Source: Syngnathus acus
Taxonomy: Eukaryota; Chordata; Actinopteri; Syngnathiformes; Syngnathidae
DNA length: 64,000 bases
NCBI RefSeq assembly: GCF_901709675.1
Contig: NC_051099.1
Span: 6,076,001-6,140,000 of the forward strand
Direction of reading: 5' to 3'
Every line of letters starts with the position of its first letter. The first letter of the stretch is position 1. Position numbers and translations under genes: made by a program. Under the pieces are notes generated by a model that saw only the letters and a list, made by a program, of their open reading frames with translations, ran no database searches and had not been told where the DNA came from. Shown here piece after piece: positions 26,601 to 37,974 of this stretch.

Positions 26601-26905
26601 TCGACATGTGATAGGGACGCCAGGTATTAAATACGGTATACCCTCTTCCTTTAATTCTGGAAGATGATGTATCACGCTAAAAGGACGGCCATCTGTTTGG
26701 GAAAAAAATTGAATTATAACGTCTTCAGAGGAAGCAGTTGATTTGTTCCATAGACACTTAATAATTTCTTACCTGCGGTAGATAAGAGCTTGTCAATCTC
26801 GTCATGGCCCAGAATGCGAATGTCACGAGAGAAGCGTCTTTTCTCAAGGATTTGGGCTTCAGAGGCCTGAGAGGGAGGCTCAACGTCATCCTCCGGAGTG
26901 GCCAT
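20634..26905 (-). CDS. pld2: Phospholipase D2 (PX-PH-type, two HKD motifs), 23 coding exons
   Basis: Exons: 26773-26905, 26565-26692, 26329-26471, 26142-26235, 25915-25980, 25744-25802, 25410-25655, 25179-25322, 25025-25108, 24857-24935, 24543-24653, 24249-24458, 24007-24151, 23808-23926, 23599-23712, 22779-22883, 22518-22606, 22114-22227, 21944-21990, 21554-21688, 21319-21472, 21052-21169, 20634-20858. They total 2862 bases, 953 residues (human PLD2 933). Family role: hydrolyses phosphatidylcholine to phosphatidic acid and choline at membranes. A PX domain (~60-160) is followed by a PH domain with KRSGG-like KKSGGHR and [13 protein letters not shown] motif 1 is H447/K449/D454 and HKD motif 2 is H775/K777/D782, each followed by its GG or GSANINDR block. 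The C terminus ends in the family's WT. It lacks the long central loop of PLD1, so PLD2 fits better. I chose the ATG at 26905 because an upstream in-frame ATG (26962) lies before a good acceptor at 26932-26933 and is likely intronic. Confidence 0.97.
26051..26117. mobile_element. Small inverted-repeat element in a pld2 intron, related to the one at 57141
   Basis: Within the pld2 intron between exons 26142-26235 and 25915-25980, a CATTCATTG arm near 26053 faces an inverted CAATGAATG arm near 26105. The core GGCTATAGACGTC resembles the inverted core of the 57141-57213 element (GTCTATAGCCGCC, opposite orientation). It is a degenerate copy with imperfect arms and no coding capacity. Confidence 0.45.
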
Positions 26906-29276
26906 TTTGGTTGCAAGTACCAGCGACACCGCTGTAACGAAAAGCGTTAAAGAATTCATCACCCGGTCAGTGACTGGGGTTCAGGGAAAATGCACAATAG
27001 TTCCATAGTGGAGCTTTGTGACAGAGGCCGCTGTGAGAAACTGCAAATGCTTTGAAGGAGGAAATGGAACTCAGTTTTGTCTGTTTTCTGTGTGAGGTCT
27101 GGTGCCGGAAAAAAAGCTTAACATGTTGGATTGACGGGTCAACTGACAGTCACCGAGAGAAATGGTCATAAACTGACTGAAAATAAGATAATGGCGTGCC
27201 TGCACCACATATAATAGGAGTTTGCCAGACGATGAATGCGGGTTTGTGAGGTAAATTTCATTTTGAAGGAGAACGGCAGAGCGTGATCACGCAAGAGGTC
27301 ATTAGAGTTCAGCTTCGTTTCCCAGAGGTCTGCAACAGCATCGCTGACGTCAAAAGCGGTTATATGCTGCTTGGATCGTCAGTGCTGAGGGTTAAAAAAG
27401 GAAAGGCTGCAGCTAGCAGTAAGAGTGAATGAGTGTGAAGGCTTTTGTATTTTGTGTGTGGGCGGGTGAATGTTTCCCGGGAAACAGGCAAAGGAAAGGG
27501 AGGGCATGCGAGTGAAAAAGAGAGAAAGTGAGATGGGGGAGGGCAATGAAATATTAGGCATTACATTGCAGTAGATTGAGTTGTTGTCTATCAATAATGA
27601 AAGGTCAAATGAGGCAAATGGAAGTTTTAAAGGCACTTTGTAGGCCAGTACTTTACCTCCTGCCATCTAAACCTGTTGTTCTCAAACATTTTGCAATACG
27701 TTTCACCTTGAAAAAATATTCAGACACTAGTCTAATAGGTCAAAAGGTTCATAGAACTTTTCCTCTAGGGCTGAAGAATGAATCACATTCAAATTGACAT
27801 AATGTAGAATGAAATTTTAAATGTGAAAACATGAAAATTGCAAAAGTCATTTATAGTGTCAAGAAAAGTTAAGTCCACATGTTTACACGAGTGTGTCATG
27901 AAACATGACAAGCCATTGATTATTTTTTCCGTAATTATATTATCTGGGGAAAAAATCGTTTAGTCAGGCAACAAAAACATTGAATTGGTCGGCGAAGAAT
28001 GAGTTGGTAGAAGTTCCACCCCTTGATTTAGAACGCAATCCCACAATTTGCAGACCGTATGGAAGGTAAATTCTTCCTAAACTTGTCAGTAAATGTTACA
28101 TATAGTTGCCGGTGAACTTGCAAATCCCAGAATCTATCTGACGATGGTCTCCACCCATCTGCATTTCCGACAGCGCCACATTTCCGAAGAAAGTCAAATG
28201 CACTTTATAATCGGGCGCCAGTGACCGACTGCATTCACACAAGTTTCCATTCAACAATCAAATATGTGCATATTTGAATCGGCAATAATGCGACATATCG
28301 ATGCGTCGAACTCAGGCCCAGCGGTGCCATCGCTTTTTAATACTCACTCTCAGCTCAGACAGAAACAGCAGCTCAGCATACTCGCCTCCTAAACATCCAC
28401 AACGATCTCAACTTTAGCGTGCGTTCACACGTAAAACTATGACATCACCGCGGTCCAGCATTTCATTCAAGACTTCTACACTGTCCCCAGTCATGTACGT
28501 TTAGTACACTTTAGTCCCCTCCCTTTTGGCGTCCATTCTAATAAGGACAGCACCCCGGGGAGAGGAGGGCAAGGGAGGAAGCCGCATACGGGATTTGTTG
28601 ACAGATTCAAGTTCAACTAGCTGTGTCATGCTAGCACCAAGAAAGCCACAATTTCACGTTGTGGCATAATCACGAGGATTACATGCGTATATCATGAGGG
28701 ATAAATGGTTTACCGACGGGAATAACATTTATGACAGTTGCTCGGTGCAAGCCACAACTAGTCTGCAGCAAGCTGTCACGCATGCCCCGAGGAATGTGTG
28801 ATCCGTGACGGAAGATAAAAGAAAGGTGCGGCTTCCTTGCAGAAGCGTAGTCACGCAAAGTATCGCGAGATTTCCCAAGTGGTCAGACCAGACACCACAT
28901 GAAACCTTGAACTCGAGTCAAACCAGATTAATTTTTTTAATGTTAACAAAGCAATTGTAATATATATTGCATTTAAATACATTTCTATTTATTTGAATCC
29001 TTTCAAATCTATTCATGTAGTTTTGAGTGCCTTCAGGGATTAGGGGCAGCAAATTGATATTACATTTTACTCAGGCCACTGTCAGGCATGAGGAAAACCT
29101 GTCTGTTGAATGTACTTGCAGTTCTATTTATGGCCACTGAGGGGAGTCCAATACACAAAAAATGTCTACGACTGTACTACCAACCCTAATGAACCACAAT
29201 GAAGTTGGGACGTTGTAAAAAATTTAAATAAAACCAGAATACTACACAATGATTTGCAAACCCTATTCAACTCATC

Positions 29277-29408
29277 CAATTGAACACACTACAAAGACAA
29301 GATATGTAATGTGCAAATTAATGAACATATGATTCAACATCTACCACCCCAAAAAAAGAACTGGAATGGGGAAAATTGACCGTCTTGTCTTTGTAGTGTA
29401 TTCAATTG
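29277..29408. mobile_element. Hairpin (MITE-like) element with 26-base arms
   Basis: Bases 29277-29302 and 29383-29408 are inverted copies differing at one position; both contain ACACTACAAAGACAAGA. The 80 bases between them do not code. Flanking sequence (AAGTTGGGACGTTGT near 29202) may be part of the same element, which could extend over ~29200-29440. The sequence resembles a family I believe is very widespread in teleost intergenic DNA, probably a deletion derivative of a DNA transposon. Family name not assigned. Confidence 0.6.
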
Positions 29409-30128
29409 AATATAGGCTGAAAAGGAGTTTGAAATGTGCATGTGTTACAAACGTACTTCAGCACGTCATAATGCGTATACTGTATTCAATTATTTATTTA
29501 GAAAACATATGACACAGTGACATCAAGACATTAGCTCCCCCGGAGTCTGTCTTCCTCCTACAAGGCATCCTGATAAATAAGTTATGATAAGAACAAAAAA
29601 GGCTTAGATGATTTTCCTGGCTTAATTTTCCACACCCATGTTCTTCAAATAAGACATAGTAGCTACTAGAAAGAAAAACTCAACCTTTATCAGAGATGTT
29701 TGCAATGTGTTGACTCACTAAAGGCACACCCAAACAAGGCAACATTATGATACAGTCTGAAGAAGAAAAAAAAAACCTTTGCCTCAAACCTCCCCATGTT
29801 CCACCTCATACAATATTAAGTATGAATTCCTTTCATTCACACGGCAGGTCCAGTCGCCACCTAAAACTTGCATAATGTGTATGATGATGAAATGATTTCA
29901 AACATTTGAATGAGTTCTGACCCACCTTTTTAAGTGTATGTCTAAATAATTACCACCGAGATGAAGATCTGGGTTGCAAGTCTGCCTGGAATCTCAGGGC
30001 CTGTGCTGTGATGAGATGCAATGTCACATCTTGGAGCAAATTGGATTCAAGCCATGAGGAGAACACACCCATCAGCCTCACACACAGCGTGAAGTACACT
30101 GAACTTTGGGAAGTCTCAGGCGATTTGA

Positions 30129-30134
30129 TTTATT
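30129..30134 (-). terminator. Candidate poly(A) signal just after the chrne stop
   Basis: AATAAA on the minus strand begins only 18 bases after the chrne TGA (30153-30155). If used, the 3' UTR would be only some tens of bases long. A second hexamer is at 29493-29498. Confidence 0.35.
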
Positions 30135-30152
30135 GATTTCCTTTTTTTTTTT

Positions 30153-32956
30153 TCATTTCGGGGCATATTTGTTGTTCTCTCCAGGAAATGGCCATTCGGG
30201 CGCCCTGTTGAAGTGTCCTGTTAGGAAGATGCCCACTGTGCCGATGATGAAGAGAAGAATGGCGGCCCAGAAGCACACCTTGTCGATCATCTTCCCGATC
30301 AGTACCCAACTTTCAATTTCCTTTATTTGGAATCAAAATAAGATGAATTTCAAGTAAATGAGGAAACATGACAGAGGGAATCATGTGATGACCATGTGAG
30401 AAAAAAAAAAAAACACTTACTGAGCCAATGTTGTTTTGTTGTCTTGTGGTCTCTGCAATGAAATTGCATGCGTCCACACATTGCTTTATCTCAGGCGCAG
30501 CTTGAGCTAAACTCTTGTACAGATTGGCCGTAGTGTTGGCATCAACGCCATCTACTAAAGGAGAAGCAGACATCCACATTTTAGAAAAACATTTGAAAGC
30601 CACCTTGCGTGTGAGAGGGATGTCTCACCATTGGGTTGCATCAGCGCATGCTTCTCTTTTTGTTTGTCAAACATCATCTCACTGCGAGGCTGTTTGAGCA
30701 CATACTCCTCCGCTCTCTGCATGAGGCCGAAGGAGTCTCGTTTTCGATCTCTCACGTTGTTCACCTCTGATGTCACCTCGGTGTCGTCCAGCAGAGGCGA
30801 CATGCCGAGGAATCGGGGCACTGTCTCCAGAAACAACTGAAAGAGGAAGGAGTGGAATAGTTGACGCCATTCAGGTGATGTATGGTCTTTCATACAAGTC
30901 ATTTAGCATTTTTTCCGTTCATCCTTTCACATTAAATACAGAGTGTGATAACTTCTGCCACCTTTGGTCATTAGGTCACAATGGATGCACGAACTTACAT
31001 GCTTGATTTGGTGGGACATGGTGTGTGTGCTGGGGCTGCGCAGGGAGAAGTTTAACACCACAATTTGATTGGTAGCAATGAGCGTGGTGACACACATAAC
31101 AAAGATGATGTACCTAAGGATGAAGAACACGGAAAATGCGCATAAAGACAAGCAGAAGAATTTTGGGGAAGGATATTCGAGTCAAAATATCATTTGAAGT
31201 CTGACACTGACTTACTTGCCAAGGAGGGGGACAGAAAGTGATGTCTCCGGGACCTTCTGAGCAATAAGGAAGAGGAAAACAGTCTGGGCCAGTAAGACTG
31301 AGATGGACACTGTGAGTTTTTGTCCTCCAGCTGTGCAAGAGTAATGAGAATGTGGTCACAGCTCTAAAAGATCTCAATGTGTTCACATTGATTGGCAAAA
31401 GTCTCAATATTTGTTATGGAGTTCCTCAGGGGTCAGCCTTATGCCCACTAGTAATCTCTGGAATGGAGCTAATGATCCATTTTTAAGCAAATTATTCTGT
31501 ATTATGTCGTCGATCTCAGAGGGATGTAAAAGAAGTGATGACCTCGCTTACCTTGTGCAGGTAGGAAGTATGCTAAAACAACCAATGATGAGATGAGGGA
31601 GCAGGGCAGGATGATGTTGATCACGTAGAAAAGGGGCTTTCTCTGGATGACCAGGTTAAAACTGATCTCCTGATACTCCAGGTCCTCAGGGGAGTATCGT
31701 GTGTTTATCAACTTCCTGGCTGGACGATGGACAATGGCCCACTCGCCATTCTCTAAGTAGTAAAAACATATAGGATTATACCTCCTTGGATAAAACAGTG
31801 TGTGAATCTTGAATGTAATTCGTTTACCAGTGAAAGCCTCAGGGTCAATGTCCACCCATTCAATTCTTTCGCCTGTTTCTCCAGCAGCTAAAATTAGGTC
31901 CACTTCATTGGCACTATATGTTTGTGATCTGACAACATTGAAAAAAAAAGAATCAGATACGGATAATTAGCTGAACAGTCCCTGGATTTGTTTGAATGAA
32001 TTCTATTCTTAGCTTACCTGAATACTAGTGTACAATTTTGATAATCAAAAGGGAAGTAGGTAATCTCGATGGCACAGGTGCTGCGATAGATAGCAGGAGG
32101 GAGCCAATATATGGAACCATCGTTTGAAATCAATACGTTGGCGTAGTAAGCCACATCAAACTTGCCATCGATGCTGCACAAACAAGACACAACAAATCGT
32201 TTCATAAGGAAATTGGAGGCGCGGGAATGTGAGCGGATTCCACGTACTTGTTTTCGAGGACAATATCAGGGAGCCACACAATTTTGCAAGGGATGCGGAT
32301 GACATCGATGCCGTGGTGTTCGGATGCATTCCAAGCGAGACGGTAATCAACCCATTGCTGTGGAGGACATTTGAGATCACGTGACGACAGTTACAACGAG
32401 TGGAGGAGTCAATCGCCAGCCAGGGAATGAAACAAAAACAAAGGAAATATTGAACTCACAATTTCAATCCAGACATTGGTTGTAAGAGTCTCTTCCTTTT
32501 CGTTCTGTAGAACAAAGCCCAAAAATATATTCAGGGCAATTCATGCTTTAAGCCCGCCATCCTATTTTTAATGTGCGGCGGCAGGGCTTTGCTGCAACAG
32601 ACGGTCGAGAGCTCTCACCAGAGAGATCAGGTTGGTGAGGGTCAGCTTGATTTGAACCTCCACCTTGTCCTCAGGATGAACCACGGGGCGAATGTTCTTG
32701 TTATAGCTTTTGAACAATTCTCCGATCAGTTGCGTCTCTTCGTTACCCTGAACTGAAAAGCAGAAAACGCGGCGAGATATATATCTGCCGTACTTTCGGA
32801 AATCCCATCTACCGATTGCATGCGACGGATGGAAGATGAATCACCGACAAATGGGTTGCTACAAACGGTGTGACAAATGTGATGCTTACCTTGCAAAACA
32901 ACAATCCCGAGAAGAATCCCAATCCCAAAGCATTGCTTCAAACTGCATGCTGCCAT
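30153..32956 (-). CDS. chrne: Acetylcholine receptor subunit epsilon (muscle nicotinic, Cys-loop channel), 12 exons
   Basis: Exons: 32890-32956, 32619-32752, 32460-32504, 32248-32357, 32018-32173, 31828-31928, 31552-31752, 31216-31330, 30999-31113, 30629-30836, 30421-30554, 30153-30320. They total 1554 bases, 517 residues (human CHRNE 493). The protein is a subunit of the pentameric cation channel at the neuromuscular endplate. A signal peptide (about residues 1-26) precedes mature NEETQL. The Cys-loop is C152 to C166 with 13 residues between. M1 is ~246-268, M2 ~277-297 ([14 protein letters not shown]), M3 ~311-333 and M4 ~477-499. The M3-M4 loop contains the KQPRSEMMF block seen in epsilon/gamma subunits. 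[13 protein letters not shown] after M2 matches epsilon better than gamma (ETSQAVPLI). The gene starts 2.6 kb from gltpd2, in divergent orientation. The last acceptor overlaps an AATAAA hexamer. Confidence 0.96.
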
Positions 32957-33118
32957 CGTGCTCCAGGACCTCCTCTTTGTGGCGAGCTGTATTGGAGCAT
33001 AAAGTGTACGAGTGAAAGCAAGAGTAAAGACGGGGAGGAAGAGCCCTAAATCCCCCTCAGCGAACCCCTCGACTGTGCCCACCCCGGCTGTCGCTATCTG
33101 TGGACTCAGATTACGCAG

Positions 33119-33124
33119 CAGCTG
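33119..33124. promoter_or_regulatory. Myogenic-type E-box upstream of chrne
   Basis: CAGCTG, a palindromic E-box of the type bound by MyoD-family factors, lies about 163 bases upstream of the chrne start codon. Muscle receptor subunit genes are known to use E-boxes. The motif is short and common, so function is inferred. Confidence 0.35.
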
Positions 33125-33295
33125 ACCACTAAACCAGGATGTCAAGTCACAGTCCAGTCACCCACAATAATAATCATTATGATCATTAGACAGCAACTAG
33201 ACGAGGTGAGGCCGGCTCTCCAAATTGCAATTGCAAAAATGTCTTTGACACAATTGAACACCTGTTGCCATTCTGCAGTTCTGAGGTAAGTTTAG

Positions 33296-33301
33296 TTCCG
33301 G
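33296..33301 (-). promoter_or_regulatory. N-box-like ETS site upstream of chrne
   Basis: The chrne strand reads CCGGAA, the exact N-box core through which GABP/ETS factors drive endplate-specific expression of mammalian CHRNE. It is about 340 bases upstream of the start codon; in mammals it is nearer the transcription start. Distance and shortness keep confidence low. Confidence 0.3.
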
Positions 33302-35601
33302 TTAGCTCTTACCTCCTCGTCACAGCATGTGATGACTCTGAATGAATGCGATTATTTTTTCTCCAAGGGTCAATTTGGGGTCTCAAGCCAACACCTTGTT
33401 GAGTGCGAGGATCGGACTTAGCCGGAAAGGGTGTTGCGGGAAGGTGAACAGGTGACGGGGTCGTGCAGGCCTGCTCGGCTCCGTGCTATGTATCCGGTGT
33501 ATTAATACACACACACAAGAGCCCGGCTACTTTGGTCGTCGAGAGGATCCAGTGGTGAGACAGTGTCTGCGGACCACAGAGTAAGGGTTTAGAGGACTTG
33601 GAAGCAGACAATAGTCATAAAAGCCAGAACCTTTACTATTCACATTAGAATCCAACAAAAGTAGAACTTCAAAACATTGCACATTCAATCCCTGAGACAA
33701 CACTTGCTATTATAATTAGTGCTGTGAGTAATCTAAGTCGTGTCACTCTGCGGCGACAAGGACAAGAGACGCATATTTGGAATGTGCCATGTGAGTTGCA
33801 CACTATGTGATGTACTTCTAAATATACAGTTAGTGCAACAGAGATGAGCTTCCTTAAGGTAACTGGAGATTACGCAAGGCTCATTACATGTCTGGTGCTA
33901 ACAGAGACACAAGAAAGGTTGCATCTGTCCAAGAGCTCAACAATATTCATTTCAAGTCGGCCATGATGAGCGGGGCAAACTTGTTTTCTCAAACAAATGT
34001 GGAAAAATTGGAGTAGGCCAACAACTTGTGACATAGTTTGAAAGTGGCTTATGTTAAACAGCTTATTAGTCCCTTTCCACCAAAATATCCATACTCAGCA
34101 TTCCAAAGGATCTTGGAGACTTCTGGCACAATCTACAGCAATCTTATAGCACTGGATAAGCGCTCATAAAAACTTCCAAAATGTGTTCCCGATTTTGGTC
34201 TTAGGGTCAGTCACCTTTGACCTTCTAAATGTTGCTCTCGATGAATGGACATAAATTCCCACAGATCTACTCAAACAAGTTGCGAGTTCGCACAGCTGCG
34301 GGGGCGACTGGATATCATTTCAACTTTTGCGTACTTACTATCTGGTGTCCATAGTAAATAATTACACAGAAACAAAATCGCAACCACTCTTCTGACTTCT
34401 GCTGGATGTTTTGAAACTTGAGATGTTTTTCCTCACTCGAGCAATGCTGTGCCGCCACAGGGTGGTGTAAAACCTTGTTGGGGAAATCACACAAGTGCCC
34501 CTTTCTCGTCTGACTGAACCTCCACACATATTCCCCCTAGCGCTTTTGAACCCCATGTTCTAACTTAACAGTGTGGGCGCGACGGCCGACTCCTTCCCAG
34601 CGTATGTTTATTGCTTACACAGAATGTAAATCACAGCAGTTGCTTAGCAGAGTAGAACAGCTCGGCTCTTCTTAGTGGGTCACATGTTTCCCTCCCCGGG
34701 ATTCGGTCTCCCCTCGTCCATGACCGCCTTTTTCAGATGGGATTGGCCATTGGTGGCGTGGAATAAAAGCCGCATGACCAGCCGGCCCCTCCCATACATA
34801 TCATGAATGCTTTCACTTCTTTCCCGCTCGTCAACTGAGAAATGCCATTGTAAAGCCCTTCTTGAGCTAAATGTCTGCTCACATTGCCCCAGTCAAGAAA
34901 GACACAAAGCCGGGTGATAAAGATAATTTCCTCACAGAAAGATGAGATTTGGAAGAGCATAAGTGATCACCCCCCCCGTAGCCACAATTTCATTGACACA
35001 TGTGGCTTGAGATGCACACGGGTTGTCGTGAATGACTGAGAGAGGAGGTGGGAGAGAGAGTGAGAATAGGGAGGGTGTTGGTGGGAGGAGAGACACAAGC
35101 TGACCAGGAATATAGCACACATAGTGTAGGAGATGCACGTGGAGGAAGAAGAAGAAGGAGGAGGAGGGTTACTGGCGGACACGCCGCGTTGGCTCCCTAT
35201 TATCACCCAACCACTGCTAATCTGGGAGTGATCTCTGGACCCTCTCTCGCGTTGAGCAACAGCAGATTGAAGGCTCATTGAGACACGTGAATGAAAGGGA
35301 ATGAGAGGGGGAAAAAAGAAACTGCAGGCGGGGATTTGCGGGACGACAAAACCCGGCGGCGCCACTTGTTCGCTCGGAGATGGAGGCACAATGGTAGAGA
35401 CAACTTTTTGATTTAAGGCTTTGGGGTGGGCAATGAAAGGTTTAAGGGCAAAGGGTGGGGTGGTGGGCTTTGGAGGCAAAGGGGTCTGGTCAAGAAAGTG
35501 ATTGTGGTGACAGGCGGTGCAAGGGACAAGGACTCATGTGAGACACGGAGGAATTAAAAGAGAAAAGACAGCGAGGGGGAGCAAATAAATTGGACTTCAA
35601 T

Positions 35602-37433
35602 ATGGGTGTGAAGAGCAAGGCTGCCTTGGCTATCCTGCTCCTGCTGCTCTTCCTCGGCACTCTCTGGCTCCGTGAGTATTTTTTTTCTCTCTCTCCCTTA
35701 TATTATATTGTACGTATAATAAATCCATACAACCCCACACTTGTGGGGAATGTATATGGTCTAAATGAGTAATGTGTCACATGTTGCAGAGGTCGTAAAG
35801 AGCAAGCATGGCTCCACGCACATGCTCGCCCGATACCATAATGAATTTGAAATTAAAGGATTTGATTTGGCTTGCAAGGGTTGACTGACTGATACTTGTT
35901 TGGGGGCAAAGAGCCTATTTGTTCACTTAGGTCAAAATAGATGCCAAGAATCCCGCTAAACCGGGAAAAGATGTGCCAATATTGTATTGTGATAAGAAAA
36001 ACTGATACATAAATCATTAACTTATAGTTCATTTTCTCTACGTTACATCTAGAGAAAAAAGCAGACCTAGTGACCTCTTTTTTTTTCTAATGTGGGAGGC
36101 TGACGCCTGGCAGTGTGACAGGTTTGGAGGCTGAACTTTTTGAATGCAGATGACTCGGCTGCTGAGGTCGCCCACGGAATTGTAACTCAATGGCAGCTTT
36201 TGTGAAGTTGGCAAAAAAATGCCAGGCACTGTGACAAGTAAACTTGTCCCTCCTTGCTTGGAAGGTCTTTAAAAGAATGATGGAAAATTATGATTTCTAT
36301 AGCAAAAGATTTTAAAACATTATAGACACGCTATTGTTCTGTTTTAAGTAAAAAATGTTTTTTTTAAATTTTCATTTTTCTTGTCTCCAATGCAGATGGG
36401 GGTTTGGATTATCACTGGGATGCTTGTCTAAAAGGCTACAATCAAGTGAATGAGGTACATTGTTGTAATTAAAAGAGGAAGTCGTGACCATATTTAGCTC
36501 ATAATTCTTTTGGTTGATTTGACCGAATTGAACTGGCTTTCTTTGTTTTGTGTCATTTGACCGTAACCCCCTTCCCCTCCCCCTAGCCACACCAGCTGTC
36601 CAACAGCAGCGCCTCCAAAGAGTCCGAGGGCCCCCAAGTACTGGAGGAGTGCCCCGGACAGACCTTCCAGGTGTCCCTGCTACTCACCCACCTGCTGGCG
36701 TCGCCGGCCTTCACCTCTGACGTGCTGCTGCAGCCTTATCTCTCCAGCTGGGATGAGCTTGTGAAGTAAGAACAAAAGATAAAGATGTTACAGTGTTGTG
36801 AAACAATGATTCATTTATGATGATTGTGACGTGTCTTGCAGGTTTATGAATGCTTTAGGCCCCATGGTTGGCCTGATATCTAAAGAGATAGAAACCAAAA
36901 CCTCGATTATCCGGGAACTGGCTCTACTAGCCGAGGCTAGCCCCGAAGCAGAGGTGAACCCGGACTCTGAAAACACAGTGAGCCCGGAGGCCGGAGTGAA
37001 GACTTCTGGTGCTTACCACTCAGTGCGATCCATGATCTGGGTGGAGTTGAAACGAGGTTTAGTGGATTTCAAGCAGCAGACGGACTCTGGATGCCGGACT
37101 CTTCTGCGACTGCACCGAGCTCTGCTTTGGCTCAAGCTGTTTCTCGAAAAGCTGGCGGAGATCCCCGTGGCGGGCCGGCTGAAGAGCCCATCGGACCTGT
37201 GCCGCGAGGCCTACAAGGTCACCCTGGCCAACCACCACACCTGGTTTGTGCGTAGGGCGGCCGAGCTGGCCTTCATCGCCATGCCCGAGAGGGGTTTCTT
37301 CTTAAGGCTCATGTGTGTGCAGAACCAGGAGGAGCTAAGCGCAGTTCTGGGACGGGTGGTCCGGGTCATCGGAGTGGTCTATGACAGGACCCAGAAAGCT
37401 TTGGAGGACAATGACATGCTGGATTTGCCATAA
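35602..37433 (+). CDS. gltpd2: Glycolipid transfer protein domain-containing protein 2, membrane-anchored, 4 exons
   Basis: Exons: 35602-35671, 36396-36454, 36587-36765, 36842-37433. They total 900 bases, 299 residues (human GLTPD2 about 290). The start is the ATG at 35602 (MGVKSK), which puts a hydrophobic segment at residues 7-23 as a signal anchor; human GLTPD2 has the same layout. The GLTP fold follows from about residue 70: FLQ-like LLQPYLSSWDELVKF, then LLRLHRALLWLKLFLEKL with two arginines spaced four residues apart (RLHR), then ANHHTWFVRRAAELAF with a histidine where the family has its headgroup-contact histidine. The R-x-x-R pattern resembles the ceramide-1-phosphate-binding branch (CPTP) more than GLTP itself. 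Lipid specificity is inferred, not shown. It is the only plus-strand gene in the window. Confidence 0.93.
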
Positions 37434-37974
37434 AAGAAAAAAAAAGGCCTGATCAGATAGAAGCAGTTACCATATTGAACATTGTGGCTTCTTGGGCATC
37501 AAAGGTAGTCAAAATGTAAATGAACATACAGTATTACAACTCAAGAAAATGGTTCCATATGTGCCCTTAGACGCTTTTTAAAGAGGAAGTCAAAAATATG
37601 TTCTATACACCACCACATATTGTGCTAAGAATAAGAACATCATGACTTACCCTTTAAGGCAGCTAATGATGCACCTGACCTTTCAAGTGCCTTAACGTTG
37701 CTGTCATTCCAATGATGGCCAGCAGGTGGCCACTGCAGGGAGCAAGATTCACTCAAAAACGTCACGAAAAGATTATTCACGGCCACTGGTTGAGAATCAC
37801 TGACTTGAACGATTAACTCTGCAAACAATTTGCGAATGAGTTTAAGGTCCACGTTGGCAGCATGAAGTCTGGGATAATACATAACTTATTGATTGGGCAG
37901 GGGTGCGACATTTAAAGGACCAAAGAAGCAATTTCCTCACACTATTTTTATGGCAGCTGCGCATAAAATGTGGC

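Larger units (their letters stand above)
26906..30152. other. pld2 5' flank and chrne 3' flank
   Basis: Bases 26906-26931 are probably pld2 5' UTR, bounded by an acceptor (TTACAG on the minus strand). A purine-rich stretch lies at 27470-27550. Bases 28100-28880 are relatively GC-rich for the interval and could include the pld2 promoter, but no TATA box or clear first exon was found. A hairpin element is at 29277-29408. No coding gene is supportable. Confidence 0.45.
32957..35601. promoter_or_regulatory. Divergent intergenic region between chrne and gltpd2
   Basis: The two genes point away from each other, so both promoters must lie here unless a distant first exon exists. On the chrne side there is an E-box CAGCTG at 33119-33124 and an N-box CCGGAA (minus strand, 33296-33301). 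On the gltpd2 side, purine-rich tracts lie at 35038-35090 and 35142-35168 (GAAGAAGGAGGAGGAG). A C-run is at 34972-34978. No convincing coding exon was found. Confidence 0.45.

Noticed and set aside
26906-26962. Upstream in-frame ATG for pld2 (MMNSLTLF...)
   Set aside because: A good 3' splice site (CGTTACAG on the gene strand) separates it from the ATG at 26905, so it is probably intronic.
32957-33145. N-terminal extension of chrne beginning MTSWFSG
   Set aside because: The ATG at 32956 gives a proper signal peptide directly; the extension would bury it and does not resemble any receptor subunit.
34967-35479. 170-codon minus-strand Pro/Ser-rich frame between chrne and gltpd2
   Set aside because: Produced by antisense reading of purine-rich DNA; no recognisable domain.
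35590-35601. TTG start for gltpd2 four codons upstream of the ATG
   Set aside because: The ATG at 35602 suits the human-like MGV start and nuclear genes rarely use TTG.
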